Source: Acidimicrobiia bacterium (GTDB lineage Bacteria; Actinomycetota; Acidimicrobiia; Spongiisociales; UBA4744). Taken from it: a DNA stretch of 50,714 nucleotides. Below, one piece after another: positions 10,038 to 16,986 of this stretch (position 1 is the stretch's first letter; every line of letters starts with the position of its first letter). The translations under genes and the position numbers were made by a program. The stretch is taken from assembly GCA_029863625.1 (NCBI GenBank), contig JAOTUY010000016.1, positions 1 to 50,714 on the forward strand, given 5' to 3'. The notes beneath the pieces are model-generated. The model had not been told where the DNA came from and searched no databases. It saw nothing but the letters and a program-made list of their open reading frames with translations.

Positions 10038-11332
10038 CGCCCCTCCTCAAACCGTACTTGAACGGCCAGGCGGTGAGCGGTGAGTCCTTCTACGGCGGCC
10101 AGTTCTTCGATGATCGGGCGGAGCGTACTCAACCCGGCCCGGGTCAGTTCCTGAACCTGGCGCCATGAGCCGAAGTCCTCAACCGAGAGGGGCCCATACG
10201 ATCTAGCCAGGCCGCCGGTGGGGAGCACATGGTTGGCGCCGGTCGCATAGTCGCCGGCCGATTCCGGAGCCCATTCCCCGACAAACACCGATCCGGCCGA
10301 AGTCAGTCGTTTCGCCACCGAAGGGGCTTCTCCGGTATGCACGCTCAGGTGCTCGGGCGCAAAGTCGTTGGAGAAGGCGATGGCAGTTTCGAGGTCGGGA
10401 GCAATCGCGATCAGGCCGTGGTCCTCGAGGGCGGCCCGGATGATGGCCGATCTCTCCAATCCCAATAGCATCGCCTCGGCGGCGGCCAGGATGTCGGGGA
10501 CCTGGTCGGGCGCGGTCGTGAGGAGCACCACGGGTGACTCGACACCGTGCTCGGCCTGACACAGCAGATCAACGGCAACGATTCGGGAATTCGCCGAACC
10601 ATCCGTGAGCACCAGCGCTTCGCTTGGCCCGGCCGGAAGGTCGATTCCACACACCCCGAACACAGCCAGTTTGGCTGCAGTCACCCAGTCGTTTCCGGGC
10701 CCGACGATCTTGTCGACCGGAGCAATGGTCTCTGTCCCGTGGGCTAGTGCCGCGATGGCCTGTGCCCCTCCCATCGCGTAGACCTCGTCGATCCCCAACA
10801 GGGCGGAGGCCCCGAGGGTTGCTTCGTTGAGCCGTCCGTCCGGTCCAACCGGGCTCGCCACGGCGATGCTCTCAACACCGGCTACCTGGGCCGGGATAAC
10901 TCCCATCAGTACCGAGGACGGATAGGCGGCCCTCCCACCGGGTGCATACACGCCGACCCGACCTAGGGGACTCCACACGCGAGCAATCTCAACCCCCGGT
11001 GCGGGCGCAACCAGGTGGTCTCGGGGTCGCTGTTGCTCGTGGACCGCTCGGATATTGGCGATGGCTCCCTCGAGTGCTGCAGCGGTTGCGGGCGGCAGAT
11101 GGGTGAGGGCCGCGGCGATACGATCCGGGGGGATCCGCGCCTCTCGACTGGATGGGCCGCCGCCGTACCGGCGACCGGCCTCCCACAACGCCGCATCACC
11201 CCCGGCGGCAACGAGTTGGACGATGGATGCTGCTTGCTCCCGGACGGTTTGATCGGGTACGACGGAGCGCCGCGTCAGAGCGGACCGCTCGATCCTGCTG
11301 TGCGTGGTCAAATCGATCCGGCGTATGTCCAT
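10034..11332 (-). CDS. hisD: Histidinol dehydrogenase
   Basis: A Zn- and NAD-dependent enzyme performing the last two oxidations to histidine. I choose ATG 11332 because GAAGGTG lies 8 nt upstream and the 432-aa product has the family length. The frame also opens at TTG 11353, inside the end of hisG. Visible landmarks are [36 protein letters not shown], and Phe-Ala-Pro-Glu-His-Leu. The Zn ligand region reads [10 protein letters not shown]. Confidence 0.97.
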   Translation of the reverse strand: MDIRRIDLTTHSRIERSALTRRSVVPDQTVREQAASIVQLVAAGGDAALWEAGRRYGGGPSSREARIPPDRIAAALTHLPPATAAALEGAIANIRAVHEQQRPRDHLVAPAPGVEIARVWSPLGRVGVYAPGGRAAYPSSVLMGVIPAQVAGVESIAVASPVGPDGRLNEATLGASALLGIDEVYAMGGAQAIAALAHGTETIAPVDKIVGPGNDWVTAAKLAVFGVCGIDLPAGPSEALVLTDGSANSRIVAVDLLCQAEHGVESPVVLLTTAPDQVPDILAAAEAMLLGLERSAIIRAALEDHGLIAIAPDLETAIAFSNDFAPEHLSVHTGEAPSVAKRLTSAGSVFVGEWAPESAGDYATGANHVLPTGGLARSYGPLSVEDFGSWRQVQELTRAGLSTLRPIIEELAAVEGLTAHRLAVQVRFEEGR

Positions 11333-11345
11333 CACGTCAGCACCT

Positions 11346-12203
11346 TCAGGCAATCAGCGACTCGACCGGCAGCACCAGAATGCCGGTGGCGCCGGCTTCC
11401 TTCAGGCGCGGTAGAACCTGCCAAACGTCCTTGGCGTCGACCACCGAGTGAATGGCCACCTTGTCGTTATGCGCCAGAGGTACCACGGACGGAGCTTCAA
11501 TCCCTGGAATGATCTCTTCGATCGCCCTGAGCGCATCCCTGGGGGCATTCATCACGACATAACGTTTTTGCCGGGCGGCGACCGCTGCCTGCAGCATCGT
11601 CACTACCTGTTGTTGGCCATCCGTCAATCCCTCAACCGCGCTACGGGCCACCAACACGGCTTGCGACTCGAGCAACGTGGCAATAGGTCGCAGCCCATTG
11701 ACCATCATCGTGCTGCCGCTCGACACGAGGTCGACGATGGCGTCGGCAACATCGAGTTTGGGAGCGACTTCGACGGATCCCCGCAACGGAATGACGGTCA
11801 TGTCAATGCCTTGCTTGGCAAAGAACTCCCCGGTCACGCGAAGATGGGCAGTCGCGACCCGCATGCCCTCCAGTTCAACGAGGTTTTGAATGGGCGAGGC
11901 ATTGGGCACGGCGGCCGTTAGCCGGCAGGTCCCGAATCCGAGCTCGCCCACTACCTGCAGGTCGGCGCCGCTTTCCTGGAGAAGATCGAGCCCGGTCACA
12001 CCGAGTGCGGCCACACCGTCCGCCACCATCTCGCAGACATCCTCTGCTCGCACGAATAGCAGCTCCATGTCGACATTGGCGACCGGGGCGGAAAGCGATC
12101 GCTCCGTCCGCTCGTAGATGAGACCGGCCTGGGATAACAAACCTGCCGTGGGAGCTTGTAGCCGTCCCTTATTCGGCACCGCCAAACGCAGCAACGCAGT
12201 CAT
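11346..12203 (-). CDS. hisG: ATP phosphoribosyltransferase (long form)
   Basis: The first and feedback-controlled enzyme of histidine synthesis, joining ATP and PRPP. I start at ATG 12203, giving 285 aa. The open frame runs back to 12362 through Arg-rich shadow sequence of the upstream gene. Visible parts are Leu-Ala-Val-Pro-Asn-Lys-Gly-Arg-Leu at the N-terminus and the PRPP loop region Asp-Leu-Val-Ser-Ser-Gly-Ser-Thr-Met. A C-terminal ACT-like regulatory domain covers about residues 207-285, including Ile-Pro-Gly-Ile-Glu-Ala-Pro-Ser-Val-Val-Pro-Leu. This is the HisG(L) type, which needs no HisZ; histidine feedback is expected. The start overlaps the TrpR-like gene (ATGA). Confidence 0.95.
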   Translation of the reverse strand: MTALLRLAVPNKGRLQAPTAGLLSQAGLIYERTERSLSAPVANVDMELLFVRAEDVCEMVADGVAALGVTGLDLLQESGADLQVVGELGFGTCRLTAAVPNASPIQNLVELEGMRVATAHLRVTGEFFAKQGIDMTVIPLRGSVEVAPKLDVADAIVDLVSSGSTMMVNGLRPIATLLESQAVLVARSAVEGLTDGQQQVVTMLQAAVAARQKRYVVMNAPRDALRAIEEIIPGIEAPSVVPLAHNDKVAIHSVVDAKDVWQVLPRLKEAGATGILVLPVESLIA

Positions 12204-12505
12204 GATTTCGCTCCGGCGAGCCGCTCGAGCATCATCTGGTAACCACCCGTTCCGTGCTGGAACCACTGATTGATCCGGGTCACGGTCGCAGTCGATGCCC
12301 CGGTGCGATCGGCGATATCCCGGTAGGAAAGACCTTCTGAGAGGAGTTGCACCACGGCCCACCGCTGCGTTATCTCCTCCAACTCTCGCAAAGTGCAGAG
12401 ATCTCGTAAGAAGGCCGCGGCTTCATCCACCGTACGGAGCGAAACAATTGCTTCCAGCAAGGGTGCTGTCTGTGCGGTGCGCCAGTCGTCTCCCGGACTC
12501 GTCAT
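12200..12505 (-). CDS. TrpR-like (YerC/YecD family) regulator, probable his operon repressor
   Basis: A 101-aa protein with the TrpR/YerC helical fold. Leu-Arg-Asp-Leu-Cys-Thr-Leu-Arg-Glu-Leu-Glu-Glu-Ile-Thr-Gln-Arg-Trp near residues 33-49 is the family signature. The HTH is Leu-Leu-Ser-Glu-Gly-Leu-Ser-Tyr-Arg-Asp-Ile-Ala-Asp-Arg-Thr-Gly-Ala-Ser-Thr-Ala (residues 54-73), followed by Thr-Val-Thr-Arg-Ile-Asn. It is the first gene of the operon and overlaps hisG by 4 bp. The promoter region beside it has two palindromes and also serves hisA. TrpR uses tryptophan as corepressor; by analogy this one may sense histidine. GGAGGG lies directly before ATG 12505. Confidence 0.88.
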   Translation of the reverse strand: MTSPGDDWRTAQTAPLLEAIVSLRTVDEAAAFLRDLCTLRELEEITQRWAVVQLLSEGLSYRDIADRTGASTATVTRINQWFQHGTGGYQMMLERLAGAKS

Positions 12506-12534
12506 GAGCCCTCCTTGTAGAGGTTCTGTCTTAA

Positions 12535-12558
12535 TGTGCTAGCACGTTAGCATGCTAC
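12535..12558. promoter_or_regulatory. Twin palindromic operator between the his operon and hisA
   Basis: GTGCTAGCAC (12536-12545) and TAGCATGCTA (12548-12557) are two perfect 10-bp palindromes with centres 12 bp apart, just over one helical turn. TGCTA-N6-TAGCA (12537-12541 and 12548-12552) links them as a further inverted repeat. The first has the CTAG core seen in TrpR operators. The site is in the middle of the 74-bp region shared by the divergent transcripts, so one dimer pair could control both. Binding by the adjacent TrpR-like protein is inferred. Confidence 0.7.
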
Positions 12559-12579
12559 AACAGTTAGGAGAGGAGAAAG

Positions 12580-13305
12580 ATGGAGTTGCTACCGGCAGTG
12601 GACGTACTCAACGGAGCCGTGGTGAGGCTCCGTCAGGGTCGGAAAGAAGACGTGACCGTCTACGCCAACGACCCGGCCACCCAACTCAGGACCTGGGCGG
12701 ATCAAGGCGCTTCGCTTGTGCACGTCGTCGATCTTTCGGGAGCCATTGAAGGAACCTGGAACAGCAGTTTGTGGCGAGAGTTGGGCGGCACGGGAGTTCG
12801 CTTCCAGGCCGGGGGCGGTATCCGGTCCCTTGAAGCGGCGGTCCAAACCATCGCGGCCGGCGTCGACCGGGTGGTCCTGGGGTCGACGGTTGTCTGGAAC
12901 CCAACCATGCTCGCGTCCATGGTCGTCACGCTGGGTCCCGACCGGGTCGTGGCAGCCGTTGACGTCCGTGACGGAATGGCTGTGGGAACCGGTTGGACCG
13001 ACGCCGGGCGGCCGCTGGACCAGGTGCTCGATCAGCTGGCAGGAGCCGGAGTCATCCGGGCTTTGGTAACGGGAATCGCCGGCGATGGGATGCTGACCGG
13101 CCCGGCCGTCGACCTCCTCAACCACTGTGTCGACCGGGTTCCAGAAGTCGGGATCATTGCGTCCGGCGGAGTCGGCACCCTTGACGACCTCAGGCGGTTG
13201 CGTTCACTGCCCCTCGACGGGGTGATTGTGGGGAGGGCCCTCTACGAGGGAGCCTTTACGCTGCCCGAGGGACTGCAGGCTGTCGGCGGGCGTTCGGACT
13301 CTTAG
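12580..13305 (+). CDS. hisA: ProFAR isomerase (phosphoribosylformimino-AICAR-P isomerase)
   Basis: A (beta/alpha)8 isomerase feeding HisF/HisH. The 241-aa frame has the catalytic Asp in Leu-Leu-Pro-Ala-Val-Asp-Val-Leu-Asn-Gly and a second in Val-Ala-Ala-Val-Asp-Val-Arg-Asp-Gly. Phosphate loops are Ala-Gly-Gly-Gly-Ile-Arg and Ala-Ser-Gly-Gly-Val-Gly-Thr. In many actinobacteria this position is filled by PriA, which also does TrpF chemistry; sequence reading alone cannot exclude this. It is divergent from the rest of the pathway and shares the palindromic control region. The ribosome site GAGAGGAG lies 4-5 nt before the ATG. Its stop overlaps the stop of the convergent channel gene by 3 bp. Confidence 0.93.
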   Translation: MELLPAVDVLNGAVVRLRQGRKEDVTVYANDPATQLRTWADQGASLVHVVDLSGAIEGTWNSSLWRELGGTGVRFQAGGGIRSLEAAVQTIAAGVDRVVLGSTVVWNPTMLASMVVTLGPDRVVAAVDVRDGMAVGTGWTDAGRPLDQVLDQLAGAGVIRALVTGIAGDGMLTGPAVDLLNHCVDRVPEVGIIASGGVGTLDDLRRLRSLPLDGVIVGRALYEGAFTLPEGLQAVGGRSDS

Positions 13306-14432
13306 GTCTGAGAACTCGGCTGACGATCGTCCAGTTCCACCACGACTCCTGGGTCTTCCCTTTGGGCAGTTCTGAGCGGCGAAAGCGTCCCCAACGACTC
13401 GGCCACTACGACCGCGTCGTCTCCCGGCTCGAGGCGAAAGTCACTGGGTGGGTTGACGAAGGAAGATCCGTTCCGGCTAACGGCCAACACCGTTGCTTGA
13501 TGATCACGCCGCATGCGCGTAGCCAGCTCATCGATAGATACCCCGAGATAACTGTCGGGTAGTTCAACCCGGTAGAGCTCGGACCCATCTCCGCCGGCGA
13601 CCATGTCTGCCACCACTCCCGAAAGCCCGGGATACAGTGCTGTACGAGCCAGGAGATGGGCGGCCAACCGGGAGCTGACCAGCACCTCATCGACCTTGGC
13701 GCGCCGAAAGTGCTCAACGTGTTTGGGATTGTTGACCTCAACGACGGTACGTACCCCTGGCGCCAGGTTCTCGATCGCCAGAACGGTGAGGATCGATCGC
13801 ATATCGGCTTCGTTTGACCCATCGGTCGGGCAGATGATGGCCGCCGCGGCCTCTTCAATACCGGCTCGTTTCAGGTCATCGGCATTGGTGGTGTCTCCCC
13901 GGATGAAGTACGCATCGTCTCCTGCCGGGTTCCGCTCGGCTTCATGGACGATCACGACATCTGCGTCGTAGTCATCTGACCGGAGCTCATCGATCAAATC
14001 GCGAGCGGTTGAATTCCACCCGCAAACGACGATGTGTCCTTTATGTCCAGCTGCACCCATGCCCTGACCCTCCTTCAACAAGAAATCGATGACAAACCCG
14101 ACCAACGCCCCGGTGATCGTGGCGAGAATCCCGATACCGAAGACCGCCAGCAACCAGCTAACCGCCCAACCGAGAGGGCTGGTGACGTGCGAGGCATCGC
14201 CCTGACCGAGGACCGTGGTGATCCCCCAGTAGAAAGACTCGCCAAAAGCCCCAAGAGTGAGGTCCTTCTCCAGCAGTGTTATGGCGACGGCCGCGACCGC
14301 GACCACTACGACCAGGCCAGCTAGCAAGGCAAGGAAGAACCGCCGATCTACCTGCTTGCTCACCCGTCGGACATGCCACATGACCCGGCGCAGAAACACC
14401 GAATGAAATAATGTGCCAAGCCGCCCTCGCAT
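13302..14432 (-). CDS. TrkA/RCK-domain ion channel with atypical selectivity filter
   Basis: A 376-aa two-helix channel subunit. It has a basic cytosolic head, TM1 at about residues 31-53, a pore loop, TM2 at about residues 87-115, and an RCK_N domain from about residue 132 (His-Ile-Val-Val-Cys-Gly-Trp-Asn-Ser-Thr). An RCK_C domain follows at about residues 275-360 (Pro-Asp-Ser-Tyr-Leu-Gly-Val-Ser-Ile-Asp-Glu-Leu). The filter reads Thr-Thr-Val-Leu-Gly-Gln-Gly-Asp (72-79), not Thr-Val-Gly-Tyr-Gly-Asp, so K+ selectivity cannot be assumed. The RCK Rossmann strand lacks the full Gly-x-Gly-x-x-Gly. GGAGG precedes the ATG. Confidence 0.85.
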   Translation of the reverse strand: MRGRLGTLFHSVFLRRVMWHVRRVSKQVDRRFFLALLAGLVVVVAVAAVAITLLEKDLTLGAFGESFYWGITTVLGQGDASHVTSPLGWAVSWLLAVFGIGILATITGALVGFVIDFLLKEGQGMGAAGHKGHIVVCGWNSTARDLIDELRSDDYDADVVIVHEAERNPAGDDAYFIRGDTTNADDLKRAGIEEAAAAIICPTDGSNEADMRSILTVLAIENLAPGVRTVVEVNNPKHVEHFRRAKVDEVLVSSRLAAHLLARTALYPGLSGVVADMVAGGDGSELYRVELPDSYLGVSIDELATRMRRDHQATVLAVSRNGSSFVNPPSDFRLEPGDDAVVVAESLGTLSPLRTAQREDPGVVVELDDRQPSSQT

Positions 14433-14737
14433 GGTTTCCTCCCTCTCGCGACCGAAAACTACATGGTTGAACCGGTGCGTGACGAGCCGAATATCAATGT
14501 CAGCTGGGCCATGGCAAGACGATCCAGACCTGGAAACCTCGGTGAGGTCACCTCCGGGCTAGCGCCAAGCAGGGCGATCGGCTCGGCAACTTTGTGCTCC
14601 GTGCGCACGAGGAAGACTGACGAACGGATGCTCGCCAGCCGGGCAACAGTGAGTATGGTGCCCCGGGGCCGAGGCGGTGCCGGTGCGGCCCCGGGCAAGC
14701 CAGATAGCTTCCTTCCCGGACGGAGTAGCTTGTCCGG
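14433..14737. other. Intergenic region, no supported gene
   Basis: Divergent promoter space between the channel gene and the MOSC gene. Long open frames exist on both strands but neither has a ribosome site or recognisable features. I saw no strong hairpin or operator. Confidence 0.5.
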
Positions 14738-15373
14738 ATGCACGTCGTCTCAGTTCAGGTGGGGTCTGCTCAAACTCTGCAAGTTGGCACGCGAGAAATC
14801 GAGACAGGTATCAACAAGATTCCGGCAAAGGAAATCGCTCTTCGTATCGAGGGCGTCGAAGGTGACGCGGTTGTGAATACCAGGCACCACGGAGGACCAG
14901 ACCAGGCGGTCTACGTGTATTCGGCTGAGGATTACGCCTGGTGGGAACAACAGTTAGACCAGTCGTTAGAACCGGGGACTTTTGGGGAGAACCTGACGGT
15001 TTCAGAAACTCCGGACGTGATTCGGATTGGTGACCGTCTGATCATCGGTGCCGTGGTCCTGGAAATGACTGCCCCTCGCATCCCCTGCGCAACATTCGCT
15101 ACTCGGATGGGACAGGCAAACTGGATCCGCCGCTTTCGTGATGCCAAACGACCGGGCTTCTACTGCTGGGTCACGGAGAAAGGCACGGTGCGACCCGGCG
15201 ATCGAATCCAATGGGCGCCCGCGCTAGAAGGGAACGTCGCGTTGCACGAGATGGTTGAGTATTTTTCCGCATCCGACCTCCCCGCTGTGGACATGCAGCG
15301 CACCCTTGCGTCACCCATCGCCGGACGAGCGCGGGCCGAATACGAGGCCAGACTCAACAGCCAAGTCGGCTGA
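14738..15373 (+). CDS. MOSC domain protein, YiiM type
   Basis: A 211-aa protein resembling YiiM, a MOSC protein linked in E. coli to detoxifying N-hydroxylated bases with molybdenum cofactor. Motifs are Gly-Ile-Asn-Lys-Ile-Pro, Asn-Thr-Arg-His-His-Gly-Gly-Pro-Asp-Gln-Ala-Val-Tyr-Val-Tyr, Glu-Asp-Tyr-Ala-Trp-Trp, Pro-Gly-Thr-Phe-Gly-Glu-Asn-Leu, and the active-site region Arg-Ile-Pro-Cys (Cys117). The C-terminal part (about residues 165-211) is the short helical extension of this subfamily. The start is ATG 14738; the ribosome site is weak. It is followed after 58 bp by the oxidoreductase gene in the same direction. Confidence 0.88.
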   Translation: MHVVSVQVGSAQTLQVGTREIETGINKIPAKEIALRIEGVEGDAVVNTRHHGGPDQAVYVYSAEDYAWWEQQLDQSLEPGTFGENLTVSETPDVIRIGDRLIIGAVVLEMTAPRIPCATFATRMGQANWIRRFRDAKRPGFYCWVTEKGTVRPGDRIQWAPALEGNVALHEMVEYFSASDLPAVDMQRTLASPIAGRARAEYEARLNSQVG

Positions 15374-15431
15374 GACAAGAGAACGGCGGCCCAACGATCA
15401 CCTCCCGTCCGCATCCGGCACAATGGTGGCT

Positions 15432-16841
15432 ATGTCTGACGTTGCCATCATCGGAGCCGGGCCCAACGGGTTGGGAGCCGGCATCGTTCTGCAAAGAGCA
15501 GGCCGGTTGGTGGTCGTTTACGAGCGACTCAACACCATCGGTGGTGCAGCAGCTACCCGGGAGCTCACCCTGCCCGGCTTTCGCCACGATCTGGGTGCTG
15601 CCGTCCACCCGCTCGGTGCCGCCTCGCCGCTGTTTCAAGCGCTCCCGCTGACCGAGCATGGGCTCACCTGGCTGCGCCCCGAGATCCCCCTCGCTCATCC
15701 GCTCGACGGGGGAACAGCCGCCACATTGCACCACTCGGTCGCCGTCACCGCCGAGCAACTCGAAAGCGACGGACCGTTCTACCAACGAGTCGTAGGAGGC
15801 CTCGCCCGGCGGTGGGATGTTATCGGCGATGCCGTATTTGGTCCTGTGTTGCGGATTCCGGCCCATCCACTCGCCCTGGCCGGTTTGGGGAGCCGGGGAT
15901 TCTGGCCGGCCAGCGTTGCTCAGCGATCGCTCAGCACCGACCAGGGCAGAGCGCTGCTGGCCGGTTTGGCCGCCCACACACCGATGCCGCTCTCCAAACC
16001 CGGAAATACCGCCGTGGCACTCGTGCTCGCCGCACTGGCGCATGTGACCGGGTGGCCGGTCGCCAAGAGTGGGTCCCAAGCTATTGCGGATGCGCTGGCA
16101 TCGGTCTTCCGGGAACTGGGCGGCACCATCGAGACCAACCGGCATGTGCGCGACCTCGACGACATGTCCCCGGTCGGGACCGTGCTGTTCGATACCGGAC
16201 CACGAGCTATGGCCACCATCGCCGGGGAACGACTGTCAACCCGCGTCGGGCGGCGGTACCGGAATTACCGCCACGGCCCCGGCGTCTTCAAGGTGGATTA
16301 TGCGCTCGACGGACCGGTCCCCTGGACCGCCCCGGACTGTCGCAAAGCAGGCACCCTGCACGTAGGCGGCACGGCCGATGAGATCGGCAACGCAGAACAA
16401 GCCGCATGGGAAGGAAGAGTCCCCGATCGACCCTTTGTGATTGTGTCGCAGCCAACGATCGCCGACCCGGGTCGCGCGCCGGAGGGCAAGCACGTGTTGT
16501 GGACGTACTCCCACGTACCGGCGAGTTCCACGGTTGACATGACGAAGGCGATGGAGCAGCAGATCGAACGTTTTGCTCCTGGTTTCCGTGACCTGATCCT
16601 CGCCCGGCGTACCATGGGTCCCGCTCATCTCGAGGACTGGAATCCCAACCTGGTCGGTGGCGACATTGCCGGCGGGCGGACCGACCGGCTCCGCATGCTG
16701 TTCCGGCCCAAGCTCAGCCTCCATCCCTACACCGTTGGTCCCCGCCTCTACCTGTGCTCGTCGGCCACTCCGCCCGGACCGGGCGTTCACGGCATGTCGG
16801 GCTATCACGCCGCTCAGGCGGTTTTGCACGCCGGAAGTTGA
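15432..16841 (+). CDS. FAD-dependent oxidoreductase, CrtI/phytoene-desaturase-like
   Basis: A 469-aa protein with an N-terminal dinucleotide-binding motif, Ile-Ile-Gly-Ala-Gly-Pro-Asn-Gly-Leu-Gly-Ala-Gly. The family pattern Tyr-Glu-Arg-Leu-Asn-Thr-Ile-Gly-Gly-Ala-Ala follows, then Phe-Arg-His-Asp-Leu-Gly-Ala-Ala-Val-His-Pro-Leu. The C-terminal FAD-contacting stretch is Leu-Tyr-Leu-Cys-Ser-Ser-Ala-Thr-Pro-Pro-Gly-Pro-Gly-Val-His-Gly-Met-Ser-Gly. No carotenoid genes lie nearby, so the substrate is open; many such proteins in this superfamily have unknown roles. ATG 15432 is chosen because the dinucleotide fold begins immediately after it; ATG 15423 is also possible. Confidence 0.87.
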   Translation: MSDVAIIGAGPNGLGAGIVLQRAGRLVVVYERLNTIGGAAATRELTLPGFRHDLGAAVHPLGAASPLFQALPLTEHGLTWLRPEIPLAHPLDGGTAATLHHSVAVTAEQLESDGPFYQRVVGGLARRWDVIGDAVFGPVLRIPAHPLALAGLGSRGFWPASVAQRSLSTDQGRALLAGLAAHTPMPLSKPGNTAVALVLAALAHVTGWPVAKSGSQAIADALASVFRELGGTIETNRHVRDLDDMSPVGTVLFDTGPRAMATIAGERLSTRVGRRYRNYRHGPGVFKVDYALDGPVPWTAPDCRKAGTLHVGGTADEIGNAEQAAWEGRVPDRPFVIVSQPTIADPGRAPEGKHVLWTYSHVPASSTVDMTKAMEQQIERFAPGFRDLILARRTMGPAHLEDWNPNLVGGDIAGGRTDRLRMLFRPKLSLHPYTVGPRLYLCSSATPPGPGVHGMSGYHAAQAVLHAGS

Positions 16842-16986
16842 CCGCCCGTCAACCTGCTGGACCGTCCGCCGGCGGCGAGGTGCTGTGCTGAACACCACCG
16901 CGAGACTCGGTCTTGTGCCGGTACAATCGCTACTCGATTTAGCTCGAAGCGGTACTCACCAACCAGAGAGCAGAAGGAACGCGTCT

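Noticed and set aside
9201..10061. A 286-aa plus-strand frame opposite hisC
   Set aside because: Arg/Gly-rich, no start signal; hisC on the minus strand is secure.
14463..14876. A 137-aa plus-strand frame upstream of and overlapping the second MOSC gene
   Set aside because: No ribosome site or motif, Arg/Ser-rich, and it runs out of frame into a confident gene.
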